Assembly: GCA_028456385.1 (NCBI GenBank) | Contig: JALNQF010000056.1 | Location: forward strand, 62,001 to 126,000 | Length of the DNA stretch: 64,000 nt | Source of the DNA: Ophiosphaerella korrae | Lineage: Eukaryota; Ascomycota; Dothideomycetes; Pleosporales; Phaeosphaeriaceae | Direction: 5' to 3' | Part shown: positions 61,601 to 64,000 of the stretch, piece by piece | Position numbering within the stretch: position 1 is the stretch's first letter | Layout: each line of letters begins with the position of its first letter | Translations under genes and position numbers: made by a program | Notes under the pieces: generated by a model | The model's input: only the letters and a program-made list of their open reading frames with translations | What the model was told of the DNA's origin: nothing | The model's database searches: none

Positions 61601-62242
61601 ACAATTGAATTACTTTTGGCAAGCGGTTTAGCGGACACAAGTGATCATAGAGGGAATACACCCATACATCTAGCTGCTGTGTGCATGATGACGTTGCAAT
61701 AGTGCGGCTGTTGCTCCTAAATGGGTGTGATATTCATGCTAGAAATGAAACTGGAAGTCAAGCAATTCATCAAGCAGTATCGCATGGCAGCTTAGATGTC
61801 CTAGCCGAACTGCTTGCTCGCGGTGCCGACAGCTGGGCAGTTAACAGCTTTGGGGAAACGTCATTCCACTGCGCAGCCCCGGGTGGTAACGAGAAAGTTC
61901 TGCACTATCTGATCAAGGAGTTCCCATTGCTTGTCGATGAAAAAAACATTGGAAGGTAAAACTGCATTGCATCTAGCAGCTGAATCGTTTAAATACGACG
62001 CAGTGCGGCACCTACTGGAGTGCAGAGCAGAAGTTGACGCAAAGGACTACTCTGGCCAAACACCACTGCAATGCGTCGTGATCTTAACCCAGCGAGCAGA
62101 TGCCGATATATATAGACGCCTAGATCACAAAAGAGATAAACATGATGAGAATTTAACCATCCAGACTTTACTCCAACATGGCGCAGAGGCTGTAGGCTGC
62201 GAAGAAAACCAGGAAGTAGCGAGCTATTTGGCATCGTTATGA
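55622..62242 (+). pseudogene. NLR/STAND protein: PNP_UDP-NACHT-ankyrin repeats, decayed
   Basis: Fungal intracellular receptor of the type used in allorecognition and immunity. The nucleoside-phosphorylase-like domain is 55622-56498 (GVYGTTSAAVVATWMLFTFP; FGLMVGIGGGIPSK; RLGDVVIGKP; CFEMEAAGLADNFPCAVIRG) but lacks the usual first strand (VGWICAL). Linker exon 56550-56612 and NACHT from 56667: Walker A CPGIPGAGKTTMAAIVVDHL, Walker B RVFLVVDALDECG, SALLKQLIQQIP, then VHYTTQEYFQGT. Ankyrin repeats fill 58300-62240 (for example GRTPLMWAANFKRAEAVKLL). Nonsense codons: TAG 56690, TGA 56792, TAG about 57374 and about 57404, TAG 57965, TAA 58232, TGA 58595. Also a 75-bp insertion at 57241, a lost donor at 57511 (AT for GT), and frameshifts near 61690 and 61940. 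The ankyrin part from 58598 to 61702 is still one open frame of over 1,000 codons. Confidence 0.88.
57241..57315. mobile_element. 75-bp insertion in the NACHT region, flanked by AAACCT
   Basis: Without it the NACHT frame reads HVNLMATSRPITSIMNDF, as the family expects. The insert starts after AAACCT at 57235-57240 and ends with a second AAACCT at 57310-57315, so a 5- or 6-bp duplication is likely. It carries three stop codons, no AG acceptor at its end and no inverted termini. Very small nonautonomous element or filler DNA; identity open. Confidence 0.5.
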
Positions 62243-62494
62243 ACGCAGCCGACCTCTAGGGATGAGGTGGAGCGAATCTTCATTCAGTTGTTGACGGCAA
62301 AAACGGCTGTTAATAGTGGTTAAGGTCTATTTCCCCAATACAAGGATGAACAATCATGCAGGGAATGTGACCCATTCAGGAAGGCAAGCCCCCGACGATA
62401 TCAGAGTAGAATACGGAGTAGATCAAAGAATTCCATTTTTCTATTGAACCAAGAACTCTATCAGAATCTCTACATCTATTATTCGATCGCCAGG

Positions 62495-63290
62495 CTAATC
62501 AGCATTGACTAGAAATTCATCCACCCTGGAAGGATTCCAGAGGTCTCGAAATCCCTTAATGCATTCCTTTGAGAGGTAAGGGTCGAATTCCGGGTGACCT
62601 TGGTAAGTCAAAACTCTACCCGGCTGGAAGACGCCCTGGGAGCTACAGAGGGTACTTGTTCCGATACCCATCCAGCCAAGCGGCAACGTTTCTCCTGATA
62701 CCACATGGTCCGAGTGCAGGAATTGACAGTCCATCGTGGGTTTATCAGCGAGTTGAGATGGGAACTGCTTGGCGAATTCCGGAGCTATTTGGACGCGGTG
62801 GACCCCTACCTCCCACTCCTTCTTGACGACGCAGACTCCTTGACTGCCCAGTAAGGTCTGACAGACGAGCTGGTGTCCAAAGCAACTTCCAAAAATCTTG
62901 ACATCAGGCTAGGTGGAATACACGTCTGGCACGAGTGATGAGCCCCACGAAAAGGTGCCCATATTTCGGATACATACCGTTGAGATACACTGCCAGCTCC
63001 TTGATCCATGGGATATCGTCAAAGGCAGCATGGCCCGAACCGGTGACGATAATGGCGTCAACACCATCGAGGCTTGTGGGGTATTGCCCGGCCGTCACAT
63101 CCCAGCCCGTGACGTCGATTGTTACTAGTGCCTCTTAAAACGTCTTCTCATTCAGCGCTGTTGCACCCAGAGGCAACCAGTCTCGGAAGATGGTATCAAA
63201 CTGGCCTCTGGTATCCGCGATTGGATTCTGCATGTAATGACATAGTAAAGCAGCTATATTCAGCGTGCGGGCGGTTTCAGGGGCCTCCAT
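62495..63290 (-). pseudogene. Class I glutamine amidotransferase-like protein, broken
   Basis: GATase1 fold as in GMP-synthase-like and some secondary-metabolism proteins. From ATG 63290: MEAPETARTLNIAALLCHYM, then NPIADTRGQFDTIFRDWLPL; TGWDVTAGQYPTSLDGVDAI; IVTGSGHAAFDDIPWIKELA; nucleophile elbow KIFGSCFGHQLVCQ; His in VLTYQGHPEFDP; ends 62495. Lesions: in-frame TAA at 63135-63137 (CAA to TAA fits), and the intron near 62897-62980 (donor GTATGT, acceptor CCTAG) no longer joins in phase, suggesting a small indel. Catalytic Cys and His are still readable. Lies 250 bp downstream of the NLR, convergent with it. Confidence 0.8.
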
Positions 63291-63414
63291 TATTTACAAC
63301 GATTATTTCTTAAGCTCGGGTATAGGGTAGTAAGCCACCCCTGGAAGTAAGTCACCCCACCAAATTCAATTAATCATCTTCAACGCGTAATATCTCTACA
63401 ACGTCCCTTTGAAT

Positions 63415-63996
63415 TCAGCCAAGGCTACATACAGCCTGGCCTATATGTGTAGCCGCTTTGGAAATGGACTTGTTGGCCCTATCTACTGCCTTCTTCATAG
63501 CCTTCTCTGCCTTTGCGATCGCTGCCCGGTCTTGAGCAGCCTTGATCTTAACTACGTTACTGAAACGCTCATTTGGATTAATCCTAGCCCGTTTTCTTGT
63601 ATATAGGCTTGTAAGTTGATCAACTTGAGCTTCAAGGAAAGCCACCTTTGTATTGGCCCTTAAGATAGCCTTGCCTGCCTTGCCAAGTACCCACCGGACG
63701 CTTCGGGAGACTGATTCAGACTCCTGAAGACGTTGTTGAGCCTGATAAAGATCTTGAGATCTTTGAGGTGTCTGAAATACTGGACTAGGTGGTTGATCTG
63801 ATGATGGAGGAGTTGATGGCCGGCCAATTGATTGATCAACCGGTTGTCTCACTTGAGATGACTGGAGCACCTCCTCTGGATTAAATGGGCTGAGTCCAGC
63901 GGCTGCATGTTCGATCCAGGGTGTATGGAGGAGACGAAAGAGAGCCAAACATGCTAATTCTACTTCGTATCTACGAGTTCGGGTCGAGAGCTTCAT
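63415..63996 (-). pseudogene. Pogo/Fot1-type transposase C-terminal region, copy 2
   Basis: 193-codon minus-strand frame reaching the window edge. It starts at the end of the DDE region (GLSPFNPEEVLQSS), then a Pro/Ser-rich linker (GRPSTPPSSDQPPSP), TPQRSQDLYQAQQRLQESES, SVRWVLGKAGKAILRANTK and the charged tail VDQLTSLYTRKRARINPNER. This order is the usual C-terminus of pogo/Fot1 transposases in filamentous fungi. The DDE core would lie beyond 64000 or be lost. Same orientation as copy 1. Its 3' side (63310-63360) has a doubled AGTAAGYCACCCC motif, which may be the element's terminal repeat. Confidence 0.7.
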
Positions 63997-64000
63997 GCCG

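Noticed and set aside
60970..61638. 222-codon frame opposite the ankyrin repeats
   Set aside because: Antisense shadow of the repeat array, with no independent motif.

Overview
The window is nuclear DNA of a filamentous ascomycete. Its genes carry short introns, mostly 46-70 bp, with GT-AG or occasionally GC-AG ends and CTRAY-like branch points. Gene families typical of Pezizomycotina are present (GH11 xylanase, GH15 glucoamylase, DUF3112 membrane protein, dialkylglycine decarboxylase-like aminotransferase, PNP-NACHT-ankyrin NLR), together with degenerate Tc1/mariner and pogo/Fot1 DNA transposons. A Dothideomycete, probably Pleosporales, is my inference from general resemblance; no marker gene here proves it.

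From 0.4 to 14 kb lies a dense housekeeping block: a UCH deubiquitinase and an Arc1/AIMP1-type tRNA-binding cofactor (divergent), UDP-glucose 4-epimerase, a SUN-domain nuclear-envelope protein, MCM6 (with a GC-AG intron) and a secreted GH11 xylanase. From 14 to 23 kb lie a small Cys/His-rich protein, a dialkylglycine decarboxylase-like aminotransferase and, divergent from it, a Zn2Cys6 regulator killed by a 1,350-bp Tc1/mariner insertion at a TA. From 23 to 30 kb lie TYW4/Ppm2 (wybutosine synthesis), Atg18 and a PI31-like proteasome regulator. From 30.1 to 37.0 kb I see no gene. From 37 to 48.6 kb lie a C2H2 factor, a many-exon vacuolar TRPY (Yvc1) cation channel with a 9-nt micro-exon and two introns over 300 bp, an acidic protein broken by one TAG, a DUF3112 membrane protein and a GH15 glucoamylase.

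From 48.9 kb to the end the window is an accessory graveyard: a TA-flanked MITE, a head-to-head MFS transporter and FAD-oxidase pair that both lost their 5' ends at one breakpoint, two copies of a pogo-type transposase tail, an inverted-repeat element enclosing seven 17-bp repeats, a decayed ITPase/WD40 chimera, a 6.6-kb PNP-NACHT-ankyrin NLR with many nonsense codons, and a glutamine-amidotransferase pseudogene.

Most nonsense codons are explained by C:G to T:A transitions (CAA/CAG to TAA/TAG, TGG to TAG/TGA). Several are at CpA, which fits repeat-induced point mutation or plain decay. The most unusual items are the ITPase-WD40 chimera facing the NLR, the micro-exon of the TRP channel, and the transposon insertion whose removal exactly restores a regulator's frame. 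Exon coordinates below were worked out by hand from splice motifs and frame continuity.
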